From the NCBI GenBank assembly GCA_030532895.1, contig JAUNKF010000004.1, positions 127,268-191,267 on the forward strand: 64,000 nt of DNA, read 5' to 3'. The notes beneath the pieces were generated by a model that did not search any database, had not been told where the DNA came from, and saw nothing but the letters and a program-made list of their open reading frames with translations. A program made the translations under genes and the position numbers. This document shows, piece by piece, positions 47,997 to 60,518 of the stretch. The stretch is from Lautropia sp. (lineage in GTDB: Bacteria > Pseudomonadota > Gammaproteobacteria > Burkholderiales > Burkholderiaceae_E). Position 1 is the first letter of the stretch, and each line of letters begins with the position of its first letter.

Positions 47997-48688
47997 GTTT
48001 CTCCTCTCGGTGAGACGACTCTCAGCTGAAAAATCAGCACCTTGACAGGACTCTGGCATGACCAGCGGATGACCCTGTGCAAAATGCAGTGAGCTTACGT
48101 AAACGCAGCATCAGGCCGGAGCCATCATGCTGAAACAAATACGATTTGCCTGTCCCATTGTGCCATAGGGGCATTGCCGAGGGCTTCGGCTTTGGGCGCA
48201 TCTGCGACGGGTGGCGGTCGATTTGTGGTTATCGTGCAACATCCGTGCGCTTGTGTTTGGCTCTCTGGCGGGTAAACGGGCTGTGGGCGGACATGTATTC
48301 GTGCGTTGCGTGCGTTGGCGATGCCTCGGGGCCGAGCTGGGGTTTGCTCGGGCAGTGTGGCCTGCCGTGGGCTTGACCGGCACGGCCGGTTGGCGGAGCC
48401 GCGACAGTGGGGGCCTGCATTGAGGGGGGCAGGGCCAGATAGTTTAAAATTGCCCGGTTCAGGGCGTGTCATGTGTTGACCCGACCCCGTGGGTGCCTTC
48501 GTGGGCATTGGGGGTGTGGGGCACGTGTGACACGTTGCGGGCATTCGGGCTGGCAGCGTCCATGACTGGGTCGCTGTCACCTGATCGTCCAGGGATGCTT
48601 CTCCCAGCCAGGCCGGGTTTCACTGGTTTGGGCCACTCTTCAGGGTGCAGGGCCGAGAGGGCCGCTGCCCCGCCATCACTCGGATTTC
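47997..48688. other. Non-coding region between the OmpA-type gene and gyrA
   Basis: The interval carries the divergent promoters of the OmpA-type gene and gyrA. A weak candidate for gyrA is TTGAGG (48420-48425) with TAAAAT (48445-48450), spaced 19 bp. The several short open frames here look like GC-driven noise. No RNA gene was recognised. Confidence 0.5.
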
Positions 48689-51373
48689 ATGGATCAATTC
48701 GCCAAAGAAACGGTACCGATCAGCCTTGAACAGGAAATGAAGCGCTCATTCCTCGATTACGCGATGAGCGTGATCGTGGGCCGGGCGCTGCCGGATGTCA
48801 GGGATGGCCTGAAACCGGTTCACCGGCGGGTGCTCTATGCGATGCACGAGCTGAACAACGTCTGGAACCGCCCATACCTGAAGTCGGCCCGCGTGGTGGG
48901 GGACGTGATGGGTAAGTATCACCCGCACGGTGATTCGGCCATCTACGACACGGTGGTGCGGATGGCGCAGGACTTCTCGCTGCGCTACATGCTGGTCGAT
49001 GGCCAGGGCAACTTCGGCTCGGTCGATGGCGACAGCCCGGCCGCCATGCGTTATACCGAGGTGCGCCTGCAGAAGATCGCCGGCGAGATGGTGGCCGACA
49101 TCGAGAAGGACACGGTCGATTTCGGCCCGAACTATGACGGTTCGACGGTCGAGCCGCTGGTGCTGCCGGCGCAGATTCCTAACCTGCTGATCAACGGCAG
49201 CACGGGCATCGCGGTGGCAATGGCCACCAACATCCCGCCGCACAACCTGGGTGAGGTCGTTTCGGCCTGCCTGCTGCTGCTCGACAACCCTGATGCCACC
49301 ATCGACGAGCTGATCGAGAAGATCCCGGCACCTGATTTCCCCACAGGGGCGCTGATCTACGGCGTGGCCGGCGTGCGCGAGGGCTACCGCACGGGCCGTG
49401 GCCGGGTGGTGATGCGTGCGAAGACGCATTTCGAAGACATGGACAAGACGGGCAACCGTCAGGCCATCATCGTCGACGAGATTCCCTACCAGGTGAACAA
49501 GGCGGTGCTTCAGCAGAAGATCGCCGAGCTGGTCAACGAGAAGAAGATCGAGGGCATCTCCGACATCCGCGACGAGTCCGACAAGCAGGGCATGCGGGTG
49601 GTGATCGAGCTGAAGCGCGGCGAAAACGCCGAGGTGGTGCTGAACAACCTGTTCAAGCTCACGCAGATGCAGGACAGCTTCGGCATCAACATGGTGGCGC
49701 TGGTCGATGGGCAGCCGCGGCTGTTGAACCTCAAGCAGGTGCTGGAGGCTTTCATCGCCCATCGTCGCGAGGTCGTCACACGGCGCACGGTGTTCGAGCT
49801 GCGCAAGGCCCGTGATCGCAGCCACCTGTTGGAAGGTCTGGCCGTGGCGGTCAACAACGTGGACGAGATGATCGAGCTGATCAAGACCTCGCCCACGCCA
49901 CCGGTGGCCAAGGAGCGGCTGTTGGCCCGCACCTGGAAGGCGGGGATCGCGGCCGAGATGGTGGCCCGTGCGGCCGGGGAGGCCGATGCGTTGCGCCCCG
50001 AGACGGTCGAGCCGGGCGCCGGCTTGCAGCCGGATGGCAGCTATCAGCTGTCGGAAGTGCAGGCGGGCGAGATCCTGCAGATGCGCTTGCAGCGGCTCAC
50101 GGGGCTGGAGCAGGACAAGATCATCAGCGAATACCGCGAGGTGGTCGAGAAGATCCTCGACCTGCTCGACATCCTGGCCAAGCCAGCCCGGATCACCGCC
50201 ATCATCCGTGAGGAGCTGAGCGCCATCGTCGAACAGTTTGGCGGCCCCGAGAAGGATCCGCGCCGCTCGCAGATCGAGCTGAACGCGGCCGAAATCGACG
50301 TGGAGGATCTGATCACCCCGCAGGACATGGTGGTCACGCTCTCCAACTCCGGCTACATCAAGAGTCAGCCGCTGTCCGAATACCGCGCTCAGCGTCGTGG
50401 CGGCCGTGGCAAGCAGGCGGCCAGCACGAAGGAAGATGACTGGGTCGATCAGCTCTTCATCGCCAACACGCATGACATGATCCTGTGCTTCTCGGATCGG
50501 GGTCGTGTCTACTGGCTGAAGGTCTGGGAGGTGCCACAAGGTTCGCGCACGTCGCGCGGGCGGCCCATCGTCAACATGTTCCCGTTGCAGGACGACGAGA
50601 AGATCACGGTGGTGTTGCCGATCAAGGCGTTTGATGATGATCACTATGTGTTCATGGCCACGAGCCAGGGCACGGTCAAGAAGACGGCGCTTTCCGATTT
50701 CTCCAACCCGCGCAAGGCCGGCATCATCGCGGTGGATCTGGACGAGGGGGATTACCTGATCGGCGCGGCAGTCACGAATGGCGCGCACGACGTGATGCTG
50801 TTCTCGGATGCGGGCAAGGCCGTGCGCTTTGCCGAGACCGATGTGCGTCCGATGGGTCGTACAGCCCGTGGCGTGCGCGGCATGTCGCTCGACGACGGGC
50901 AGCGCGTGATTGCGATGCTGGTGGCCGAGGGCGAAGCGCATTCGGTGCTGACGGCCACTGAAAACGGTTATGGCAAGCGCACGCCGGTGTCGGAATACAC
51001 CCGTCATGGCCGTGGCACGAAGGGGATGATCGCCATCCAGACCTCGGCGCGTAACGGCAAGGTGGTGGCGGCCATCCTGGTGGAGGCCAGCGACGAGATC
51101 ATGCTGATCACCACGGGCGGTGTGCTCGTTCGCACGCGGGTGGAAGAAATCCGCGAGATGGGCCGGGCCACTCAGGGGGTCACACTGATCGGCGTCGAGG
51201 ACGAAGACACGCTGTCGCGCGTGCAGCGGATCGTGAGCAGTGATTCGGCCGAGATGCTCGCCGATGAGGATGAGGGGGCCGATGAGGCCGAGGCAGCCGG
51301 CGAGGCTGACGCGGCTGATGGCTCGGCAGACGCATCAGACGATTCTGCGACTGAGGAGGGAGAAGGACACTGA
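48689..51373 (+). CDS. gyrA: DNA gyrase subunit A
   Basis: The 894-residue type II topoisomerase subunit carries the active-site Tyr in AAMRYTE near residue 122. The quinolone-resistance region reads [11 protein letters not shown], with Ser83 and Asp87 at the E. coli positions. The C-terminal domain contains the GyrA box-like [13 protein letters not shown] and several GRV/GTVKKT blades. It ends in an acidic Asp/Glu/Ala-rich tail of about 30 residues. It forms A2B2 with GyrB and introduces negative supercoils. Confidence 0.97.
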   Translation: MDQFAKETVPISLEQEMKRSFLDYAMSVIVGRALPDVRDGLKPVHRRVLYAMHELNNVWNRPYLKSARVVGDVMGKYHPHGDSAIYDTVVRMAQDFSLRYMLVDGQGNFGSVDGDSPAAMRYTEVRLQKIAGEMVADIEKDTVDFGPNYDGSTVEPLVLPAQIPNLLINGSTGIAVAMATNIPPHNLGEVVSACLLLLDNPDATIDELIEKIPAPDFPTGALIYGVAGVREGYRTGRGRVVMRAKTHFEDMDKTGNRQAIIVDEIPYQVNKAVLQQKIAELVNEKKIEGISDIRDESDKQGMRVVIELKRGENAEVVLNNLFKLTQMQDSFGINMVALVDGQPRLLNLKQVLEAFIAHRREVVTRRTVFELRKARDRSHLLEGLAVAVNNVDEMIELIKTSPTPPVAKERLLARTWKAGIAAEMVARAAGEADALRPETVEPGAGLQPDGSYQLSEVQAGEILQMRLQRLTGLEQDKIISEYREVVEKILDLLDILAKPARITAIIREELSAIVEQFGGPEKDPRRSQIELNAAEIDVEDLITPQDMVVTLSNSGYIKSQPLSEYRAQRRGGRGKQAASTKEDDWVDQLFIANTHDMILCFSDRGRVYWLKVWEVPQGSRTSRGRPIVNMFPLQDDEKITVVLPIKAFDDDHYVFMATSQGTVKKTALSDFSNPRKAGIIAVDLDEGDYLIGAAVTNGAHDVMLFSDAGKAVRFAETDVRPMGRTARGVRGMSLDDGQRVIAMLVAEGEAHSVLTATENGYGKRTPVSEYTRHGRGTKGMIAIQTSARNGKVVAAILVEASDEIMLITTGGVLVRTRVEEIREMGRATQGVTLIGVEDEDTLSRVQRIVSSDSAEMLADEDEGADEAEAAGEADAADGSADASDDSATEEGEGH

Positions 51374-51492
51374 CGGCGTGTCGATGCCCGACGGGCCGCG
51401 CTGAGTCTTGATGGCTATGGGTTGCCTTGGTGCTTGGCGGTGCCCGGTGCCAGGTGGCTGTCCTGATGGCCGTTCGGGCTTTCTCTTGCCTG

Positions 51493-51537
51493 AAAAAACA
51501 AAAACCCCAGCTACCCGAGGTGAGTCGGGTACTGGGG
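51493..51537 (-). terminator. Terminator of the small secreted-protein gene
   Basis: CCCCAG-TACCCGA (51505-51518, one bulged base) pairs with TCGGGTA-CTGGGG (51525-51537). Read on the minus strand it is followed by TTTTTGTTTTTTC. It lies 67 bp past the stop of the gene at 51604 and may also limit gyrA transcription. Confidence 0.75.
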
Positions 51538-51603
51538 CCAGTGCCAGGTATCTCGTCGGGCTGACAGCTGCGCGTCTCTCAGGCCGTGGGATACGGTTGC
51601 TGA

Positions 51604-51897
51604 TCAGCTGGGATCATTGCGTCGCTTGACCAGCACGCAGATCATCACCAGCAGGCCGGCCAGGCCAACGGGTACGGACGGCATGCCGCTTTTGGCGGAG
51701 GGCACCTCGTCGGCAGGGGTCAGGGATGCGTTGGCATGGATGACCTGTGCCAGCTGATAGTTGGCAGACTGGGTATCGGGCTGAGCGTGGGCTTGCTCGT
51801 CGACGGCGGGGGGCGCTGTGACCACGCTATTGGCGTGGACAGTCTGACTGAGAGTCAACCAGCCGAGGGCGGCAGCGATGAGCAGAGTCTTTTTCAT
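51604..51897 (-). CDS. Small exported protein with C-terminal membrane anchor
   Basis: The 97-residue protein has a signal peptide (MKKTLLIAAALGWLTLSQTVHA), a short Ala/Pro/Gln-rich middle, and a C-terminal hydrophobic helix (PVGLAGLLVMICVLV) followed by KRR. This tripartite layout resembles sorting-tail proteins such as the PEP-CTERM type, but the diagnostic PEP motif is absent. I do not recognise it. It occupies the place where serC is often found between gyrA and pheA. Confidence 0.6.
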   Translation of the reverse strand: MKKTLLIAAALGWLTLSQTVHANSVVTAPPAVDEQAHAQPDTQSANYQLAQVIHANASLTPADEVPSAKSGMPSVPVGLAGLLVMICVLVKRRNDPS

Positions 51898-52189
51898 AAC
51901 AGTCAGAGAAGGTACTGTTTCATTGTCTGCCTGTCCGACGAAAAAGGGTATGAAGAAACGCACGGCACCACGAGGCCGTTACATTTCATTAGCGAAGTGA
52001 CGTTAAATAGGTGCGAAACCGATGACGAGGTGTTGCTTATTTGCATCACCCAACAGGCTGGCCTGATGAGCAGCGGCATGAACTTGCCGGCGTGAGAAAG
52101 CCATGAGCGGGCCAGTGTCAGGGGGTACACCCAGAGGCGGCCCGCCAGGCCGAGGTCTGGTTGACATGAGAAATAACGGAGCGGAAAGG

Positions 52190-53272
52190 ATGAGTCAAGA
52201 TGGCATTGCAGCGGTACGGCAGCAGATTGATGCACTCGATCAGCAGCTGCTGGCCCTGGTCAATGAGCGGGCGAAGCTGGCCCAGCGGATCGGCGCGCTG
52301 AAAAAGGATGCCAACGACGCACCCGTATACCGGCCCGAGCGTGAGGCGATGGTGATCAGGAAGCTGCAGGCGGCCAACCGTGGGCCATTGCCGGCGGCTG
52401 CCATCAGCTCGATCTGGCGTGAACTGATGTCGGCCTGTCGAGGGTTGGAGCGACCGCTGCGTGTGGCCTTCCTTGGCCCGGTGGGCACCTTCAGCGAGCA
52501 GGCGATGCGCCGTCGTTTTGGTGACGCGGTCGAGGGCGTGCCCTGTACCTCGATCGATGACGTATTCCGGATCACCGAGGCAGGCAACGTGGATTTCGGG
52601 GTGGTGCCGATCGAGAACTCGACCGAAGGGTCGGTGACCCGCAGTCAGGATCTGTTCCTGAACACGAGCCTGCAGATCGCCAGCGAGATCACGGTGCCGG
52701 TGCGGCATGTGCTGATGTCCAAAAGCGGGCTGCTGGAGGACATCAGGCTGGTGCTGGCGCATCCACAGGCGTTGGCGCAGTGCACGATGTGGTTGCAGCG
52801 CAATCTGCCGGGGGTGGAGTTGATGCCGGTGTCGAGCAATGCCGAAGGCGCGCGTCGAGCGGCTGAGGATGGCTCGATTGCCGCCATTGGCAGTGAGAGT
52901 GCCCTGGCCATTTACGACCTGTTGGCGGTGGCACACGCCATTCAGGATGACCCCATGAACCGCACCCGCTTCCTGGTGGTCGGGCATCAGGCCGTGGAGC
53001 GCTGCGGTGTCGATCAGACCTCGCTGATTCTGGGCGTGCCGGATCGGGCCGGGGCGCTGCATGAACTGATCGAGCCGTTGTCGCGTCATGGCGTCTCGAT
53101 GAAGCGTTTCGAGTCACGGCCGGCCCGTCAGGGCGGTTGGGAATATTATTTCTACATCGATGTGACGGGGCATCGGGAAGATGCCGAGGTGAAGGCGGGG
53201 CTGGAGGAGCTGAAGTCCCGTTCAGCCTTCTTCAAGCTGCTCGGTTCTTATCCGTCGGAAGGTGCTGTCTAG
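52190..53272 (+). CDS. pheA: Chorismate mutase/prephenate dehydratase
   Basis: The 360-residue bifunctional P-protein makes phenylpyruvate from chorismate. It has an N-terminal AroQ chorismate mutase (VRQQIDALDQQLLALVNERAKLAQ, residues 5-95) and a prephenate dehydratase domain (LGPVGTFSEQA; PIENSTEGSV; NRTRFLVV with the catalytic Thr). A C-terminal ACT domain with GALHELIEPL and ESRP senses phenylalanine. ATG at 52190 has GGAG 8 bp upstream, and a start at 52166 is also possible. It heads the pheA-hisC-tyrA cluster. Confidence 0.95.
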   Translation: MSQDGIAAVRQQIDALDQQLLALVNERAKLAQRIGALKKDANDAPVYRPEREAMVIRKLQAANRGPLPAAAISSIWRELMSACRGLERPLRVAFLGPVGTFSEQAMRRRFGDAVEGVPCTSIDDVFRITEAGNVDFGVVPIENSTEGSVTRSQDLFLNTSLQIASEITVPVRHVLMSKSGLLEDIRLVLAHPQALAQCTMWLQRNLPGVELMPVSSNAEGARRAAEDGSIAAIGSESALAIYDLLAVAHAIQDDPMNRTRFLVVGHQAVERCGVDQTSLILGVPDRAGALHELIEPLSRHGVSMKRFESRPARQGGWEYYFYIDVTGHREDAEVKAGLEELKSRSAFFKLLGSYPSEGAV

Positions 53273-53463
53273 CATGTGTCAGGCCCTCATGCGTCCCTGC
53301 GAAAGCCCTGTATGGCGATGGTGCCCCCATTGGTGCCTGATACAGACAGGTCGCCGTGCCGCCTGCAGGCGGAGGGGGGCTTTGTCGTGGGGGCCATGGG
53401 CCACGCAGTCGGGTGCAACATGCCCTGTGTCATCGAAGACATGAACGGTGTAGAGGAGAATGC

Positions 53464-54588
53464 ATGTCCATGAATGAACAGACGCTGGTTTCGCCGGCCG
53501 ATGGCGCACCGGCAGGCGTCCGCGGCATCGCGCCCTATCGGCCGGGCAAGCCGATCGACGAGGTGGCACGCGAGTTGGGCCTTGATCCGGCCCGCATCAT
53601 CAAGCTCGCGTCCAACGAGAACCCGCTTGGCATGTCGCTTTCAGCGCGGGAGGCAGCCGCCAATGCGCTGGCTGATGGCGCCTTGTATCCCGATGCCAAC
53701 GGCCATGAGCTGAAGCAGGCGCTGGCGGCTCACTACGACATCGATCCAGGCTGGATCACGTTGGGCAATGGGTCCAACGACATCCTGGAGCTGGCCGGGC
53801 GCGCCTTGTGTCAGGCCGGGCAGGAGATCATCTATTCGCGTTATGCTTTCGTCGTCTATCCGCTGGTGGCGCAGGCGATCGGTGCCCGAGGCATCGAGGT
53901 GCCGGATCGGGATCACGGCCATGATCTGGACGTGATGCTGGCCGCCATCACGCCTGATACACGGGTGATCTATCTCGCCAACCCCAACAACCCGACCGGC
54001 ACCTTCATCGATGGGCCGGCGCTGCTGCGCTTTCTGGAACGGGTGCCCCCGCAGGTGGCGGTGGTGCTGGATGAAGCCTATACCGAATACCTGCGCCCGG
54101 AAGACCGCTATGACGCGCTCGCCTGGGTGAAGCGCTTTCCGAACCTGATCGTCTCCCGTACCTTCTCCAAAGCCTATGGCCTGGCCGGACTGCGGGTGGG
54201 CTTTGCGGTGGCACAGCCGGCCCTCACCGACCTGATGGGGCGGGTGCGTCAACCTTTCAACGTCAATGCGCCGGCACTGGCAGCTGCCAAGGCCGTGCTG
54301 TCGGACGCTGACTATCTGCAGCGCAGCTATCAGCTCAATCAGGCAGGGTTGAAGCAGTTGAGTGAGGGCTTCGAGGCGCTGGGGCTTAGCTACGTGCCGT
54401 CGTGGGGCAACTTCGTGCTGGTGAAGGTGGGCGAGGCGGCCGCCATCAATGAGGCGCTGCTGCGTGTCGGTGTCATCGTGCGGCCGGTGGGCAATTACGG
54501 TTTGCCCGAGTGGCTGCGGGTGTCGGTGGGGTTGCCTGAGCAGAATCAGGCGCTGCTCGATGCGCTGACGCGTATCTTGGAGCGTTGA
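53464..54588 (+). CDS. hisC: Histidinol-phosphate aminotransferase
   Basis: The 374-residue PLP enzyme of fold type I has KLASNENPLG near the N-terminus, the NPNNPTGT segment, DEAYTEY, and the lysine in SRTFSKAYGLAGLRVG. In this gene context (between pheA and tyrA) it is probably a HisC2-type enzyme that can also transaminate aromatic amino-acid precursors. GAGGAGA precedes the ATG at 53464. It is followed 3 bp later by tyrA. Confidence 0.92.
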   Translation: MSMNEQTLVSPADGAPAGVRGIAPYRPGKPIDEVARELGLDPARIIKLASNENPLGMSLSAREAAANALADGALYPDANGHELKQALAAHYDIDPGWITLGNGSNDILELAGRALCQAGQEIIYSRYAFVVYPLVAQAIGARGIEVPDRDHGHDLDVMLAAITPDTRVIYLANPNNPTGTFIDGPALLRFLERVPPQVAVVLDEAYTEYLRPEDRYDALAWVKRFPNLIVSRTFSKAYGLAGLRVGFAVAQPALTDLMGRVRQPFNVNAPALAAAKAVLSDADYLQRSYQLNQAGLKQLSEGFEALGLSYVPSWGNFVLVKVGEAAAINEALLRVGVIVRPVGNYGLPEWLRVSVGLPEQNQALLDALTRILER

Positions 54589-54591
54589 CGG

Positions 54592-55512
54592 GTGGTGACG
54601 ATCAGCGAGGCCGGTTTGTCTGGTGGTGCCACGGCTGGTGGTGGTCAGGGGGGCGGTTTTCGGCGTGTGGCGATTCTGGGCACAGGCATGCTGGGCGGCT
54701 CTCTGGCGGCCGCGTTGCGTGACTGTCTGCCGGGCATCGAGCGTATCGCCTATGGGGTGGAGCCAGACCTGTCGCAGGCGATGGCCTTGGGGCTGTTCGA
54801 CCGAAAGGCTGCCACGGTGGCCGAGGCGGTGGCAGGGGCCGATCTGGTGGTGCTGGCGGCGCCCATTTCGGTCAATTGTGCGCTGATGCCCGATGTGGCG
54901 GCGCATCTGTCGTCAGAGGCCGTGCTCACCGATGTGTCCAGCGTGAAAGGAGGCATCGAGGCGGCCTGGCGGCAGGCCGCAGGCGGGCGGGCCGGTTTGC
55001 TGTCACGCTTCGTCGCGAGCCACCCCATTGCCGGCAGCGAAAAGGCCGGCCCGGATGCGGGCAGTGCCAAGCTCTTTGACGGTCGTAGCGTGGTGCTGAG
55101 CGCGTTGCCCGAGTCATCGCCCGAGATCATCGAGCGGCTGGCGGCTCTGTGGCAATGCCTGGGCGCGCGGATCGACCGCATGTCGGTGGCTGATCACGAC
55201 CGGGTGTTCGCCCAGGTGTCCCACTGGCCGCACGCCATGGCTTTTGCATTGGCGGCGGCCATCGCAGCCGATCAGGGGGCACCGCCTGCGGGAGCACATG
55301 CGGGTTCCGGCCTGCTCGACATGACCCGGATTGCCGCATCTTCGCCCAGCCTGTGGGCCGACATCCTGCTGCACAACCGTGAGCAGAGCCTGAAGGCGGC
55401 CGATGCCGCTCGCGAACAATGGCTGGCGGTGGAAGCGGCGTTGCGCGACGGGGATCGTGAGCGCCTGACGGCCTTGTTCTGCCTCGGGGCTGAGTGGCGG
55501 CGGCAATATTGA
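54592..55512 (+). CDS. tyrA: Prephenate dehydrogenase
   Basis: The 306-residue NAD(P)-dependent enzyme has the Rossmann motif ILGTGMLGGSLAAAL, the VASHPIAGSEKAGP catalytic segment, and a helical C-terminal dimerisation domain (SHWPHAMAFALAAA). It oxidatively decarboxylates prephenate (or dehydrogenates arogenate) towards tyrosine. It starts with GTG GTG, 3 bp after hisC, with a Gly-rich N-terminal extension of about 22 residues. The aroA gene that usually follows in related bacteria is absent. Confidence 0.92.
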   Translation: MVTISEAGLSGGATAGGGQGGGFRRVAILGTGMLGGSLAAALRDCLPGIERIAYGVEPDLSQAMALGLFDRKAATVAEAVAGADLVVLAAPISVNCALMPDVAAHLSSEAVLTDVSSVKGGIEAAWRQAAGGRAGLLSRFVASHPIAGSEKAGPDAGSAKLFDGRSVVLSALPESSPEIIERLAALWQCLGARIDRMSVADHDRVFAQVSHWPHAMAFALAAAIAADQGAPPAGAHAGSGLLDMTRIAASSPSLWADILLHNREQSLKAADAAREQWLAVEAALRDGDRERLTALFCLGAEWRRQY

Positions 55513-55626
55513 TCTGCTGTTGAGCCGGTTGGGGCCTGCCCGGGTCTGCAGCGCGCCCCAGAGGGATCTTCGAGGCGATGAATCCGTGCATGACACGCTG
55601 CAGGGTCAGGCGTCTGTCTGCTGCGC

Positions 55627-56559
55627 TCAGCTGGATTTGGGTTTGCGCAGGTGATCGAAGCGCACGATCAGGCTGGAGGTGTCCCAGCGGTTGCCGCCCA
55701 GTGCCTGCACATCCCCGTAGAACTGATCCACCAAGGCCGTGACGGGAAGCGTCACCCCACTGCGTTTGGCTTCAGCCAGGCACAGGGCCAGATCCTTGCG
55801 CATCCAGTCCACGGCAAAGCCGAAGTCGAATTGCCGCTCGGTCATCGTCTTGCCACGATTGTCCATCTGCCAGGATTGGGCTGCCCCCTTGCCGATCACG
55901 TCCAGCACCTGCTTCATGTCCAGCCCGGCCACCTCGCCGAAGTGGATGGCTTCGGCCAGGCCCTGAACCAGGCCCGCGATGCAGATCTGGTTCACCATCT
56001 TGGCCAGTTGTCCGGCGCCGGTCTCGCCCACGCGGGTGATCATCTGCGAATAGGCGGCTGATACCGGCTGCATCCGTGCCACATCGGCCTCGCTACCGCC
56101 GCACATCACGGTCAGACGCCCGTTTTCGGCGCCGGCTTGTCCGCCGGAGACGGGCGCGTCGACGAAAGCCAGGCCGCGTGCCCTGGCTTCGGCGCCCAGC
56201 TCGCGGGCCACCTCGGCCGAGGCCGTGGTGTGGTCGACGAAGAGCGCTTTTGCCTTCATGCCGGCAAAAGCGCCGTCCTCACCCAGCACGACGCTTTTCA
56301 GATCGTCATCATTGCCGACACAGGCAAACACGATGTCGGCATCAGCGGCGGCTTCACGTGGTGTGAGGGCCAAGGCCGATCGCTCGCCGGCGCCAGCGGC
56401 TGCCCGTTCGGCCACCCACCGCTCGGCCTTGGCCTGGGTGCGGTTGTAGACGCGAACATGATGGCCGGCCTCCGACAGGTGGCGTGCCATCGGATAACCC
56501 ATGACACCAAGACCGAGGAAGGCAACATGAAGCGCTTGGGAGTGCGGCTGTGCAGGCAT
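55627..56559 (-). CDS. Beta-hydroxyacid dehydrogenase (GarR/MmsB type)
   Basis: The 310-residue NAD(P)-dependent dehydrogenase has HVAFLGLGVMGYPMARHL near residue 10, DAPVSGGQAGAENGRLTVMCGG near 135, and the catalytic Lys in GQLAKMVNQICIAGLVQ. The family includes tartronate semialdehyde reductase and 3-hydroxyisobutyrate dehydrogenase, and the substrate cannot be fixed. It converges on tyrA with a 114-bp gap. ATG at 56559 is preferred to the longer frame to 56754, which would overlap the HEPN remnant. Confidence 0.88.
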   Translation of the reverse strand: MPAQPHSQALHVAFLGLGVMGYPMARHLSEAGHHVRVYNRTQAKAERWVAERAAAGAGERSALALTPREAAADADIVFACVGNDDDLKSVVLGEDGAFAGMKAKALFVDHTTASAEVARELGAEARARGLAFVDAPVSGGQAGAENGRLTVMCGGSEADVARMQPVSAAYSQMITRVGETGAGQLAKMVNQICIAGLVQGLAEAIHFGEVAGLDMKQVLDVIGKGAAQSWQMDNRGKTMTERQFDFGFAVDWMRKDLALCLAEAKRSGVTLPVTALVDQFYGDVQALGGNRWDTSSLIVRFDHLRKPKSS

Positions 56560-56636
56560 GGCGGATGTCTCGTCGTTGTTCAGGAAGATGGGCCATGATG
56601 CCACAGCCTGATGGGGGTGGGGCACGGTGCCGTCGG

Positions 56637-56814
56637 GACGCGAGAAGGCGCTTCCGTCTGATGGCCCGACGCTTGACCCCGGAAGGGCTGATTTTCGGCA
56701 CTGCTCAAAGAAGCGGAGCGCTTCGTGGCTGTCATGCGGGATACCTTCATGCAAAAGCCTGCGGATTCAGCTGACTTGTGAGCATGATGGGCAGGCATGG
56801 CGTGGCGGGCATCA
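56637..56814 (+). pseudogene. Deleted duplicate of the HEPN toxin gene
   Basis: The first codons (ATG at 56661, MARRLTPEGL) copy the start of the intact HEPN gene at 57259. After GGGCTGAT the sequence jumps to the copy of its last 30 codons (MRDTFMQKPADS-like end) and continues past the stop with a 33-bp perfect repeat (56782-56814 equals 57679-57711). The missing 298 bp lie between two CTGATGCT boxes (57286-57293 and 57584-57591) in the intact gene, so recombination across that 8-bp repeat explains the remnant. Confidence 0.85.
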
Positions 56815-56920
56815 ACGGCAGGGCAGGGGAAATGGTATTGGCTATGGTGGGACGACGGGGCGTTGTGATCCCCGTGGGGGCAGGCTAAGATGAAACCATG
56901 ATTGCATGCTTGGGAGTCGC

Positions 56921-57259
56921 ATGAACCGCATCGACCACCATACCGAGAAGGCTGTCCGTCGCTTTCTTGAGCTGATCGGTAATCGTTACGATGTGGCCAC
57001 TGCCATGGTCTATGGCAGTCGGGCACGAGGCACTCATCGTCCTGACAGTGATGCTGATCTGGCCGTGTTACTGCGTGGCACTCGCCATCGTTTTCTGGCG
57101 GCCAAGCTGGACATGGCCGACACGGCTTTCGATGTGTTGCTGGAAACCGGCATCCTGATTTCGCCCTTGCCGCTCTGGCTTGATGAGTGGGAGCAACCTG
57201 ACAACCACACCAATCCGGCGCTGCTCAGGAATATCGCGCGTGAAGGAGTCCCCGTCTGA
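56921..57259 (+). CDS. MNT-type nucleotidyltransferase antitoxin
   Basis: The 112-residue minimal nucleotidyltransferase has the pol-beta motif VYGSRARGTHRPDSDADLAVL (GS-x10-DxD). In MNT/HEPN modules this protein modifies, and so neutralises, the HEPN ribonuclease. The ATG at 56921 follows TGGGAG, and an ATG at 56906 is an alternative. Its stop overlaps the HEPN start by one base (TGATG), showing translational coupling. Confidence 0.85.
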   Translation: MNRIDHHTEKAVRRFLELIGNRYDVATAMVYGSRARGTHRPDSDADLAVLLRGTRHRFLAAKLDMADTAFDVLLETGILISPLPLWLDEWEQPDNHTNPALLRNIAREGVPV

Positions 57260-57684
57260 TGGCCCGGCGCTTGACCCCTGAAGGACTGATGCTCAAGGCG
57301 GATCGTGCCTGTGCATCTGCAAGGGTATTGCTTGATCTGGGGGATGTGGATGGTGCGTCTGACCGGGCTTACTACGCCATGTTCGACGCTGCCCGTGCTG
57401 CCCTCCTGGCTTCGGACGAGACGCTTTCAGAAGACCCCGGCCGCTCCCATGGCGGGTTGATTGGGGCGTTCGGGCAAAAGCTGGTCAGGCAGGGGCTGGT
57501 GTCAAAAGACATGGGGCGTCTGCTGAACAGGGCGCATGAGATACGCTTGATAGCCGCTTACGCGGGTGTTTCGGTCGAGCAGGCTGATGCTTCGGCACTG
57601 GTCAAAGAGGCGGAGTGTTTCGTGGCCGTCATGCGGGATACCTTCATGCAGAAGCCTGCGGATTCAACTGACCCGTCTGCATGA
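57259..57684 (+). CDS. HEPN-domain toxin
   Basis: The 141-residue helical HEPN protein has RAYYAMFDAARAALL and SHGGLIGAFGQKLV and the late EIRLIAAYAG segment. It is the probable ribonuclease toxin of the MNT/HEPN pair. The usual R..ADY element reads RLIAAY, so activity may be altered. It is followed 102 bp later by alaS. A deleted copy lies 0.6 kb upstream, and the 3' flank carries the 33-bp repeat. Confidence 0.8.
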   Translation: MARRLTPEGLMLKADRACASARVLLDLGDVDGASDRAYYAMFDAARAALLASDETLSEDPGRSHGGLIGAFGQKLVRQGLVSKDMGRLLNRAHEIRLIAAYAGVSVEQADASALVKEAECFVAVMRDTFMQKPADSTDPSA

Positions 57685-57786
57685 TGGGCAGGCATGGCGT
57701 GGCGGGCATCATGAGATGGTGCCAAGCACCATGCCCCTTCGGTAGAATCAGCGGTCTTCTCCAGCATGCCGCCATTGGCCCTCATC

Positions 57787-60423
<2,637 letters not shown>

Positions 60424-60464
60424 GAGGCTTGTTGCTGTTCTTGAACCGATGACGCCTGGAAGGG

Positions 60465-60494
60465 CGGGTCTTGGTGGCCCGTCTTTTTCTTTTT
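60465..60494 (+). terminator. Rho-independent terminator of alaS
   Basis: CGGGTC (60465-60470) pairs with GGCCCG (60476-60481), with one G-U pair, followed by TCTTTTTCTTTTT. It lies 42 bp after the alaS stop. Confidence 0.65.
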
Positions 60495-60518
60495 GATTTT
60501 TGTGGAGCATCGCTGATC

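Noticed and set aside
48746..51007. 753-codon open frame antisense to gyrA
   Set aside because: GC-rich third positions of gyrA remove stop codons on the other strand. The translation is His/Arg/Gln-rich and resembles no family.
53276..53473. Short frame between pheA and hisC
   Set aside because: It overlaps the hisC leader, lacks a ribosome site and has no family features.
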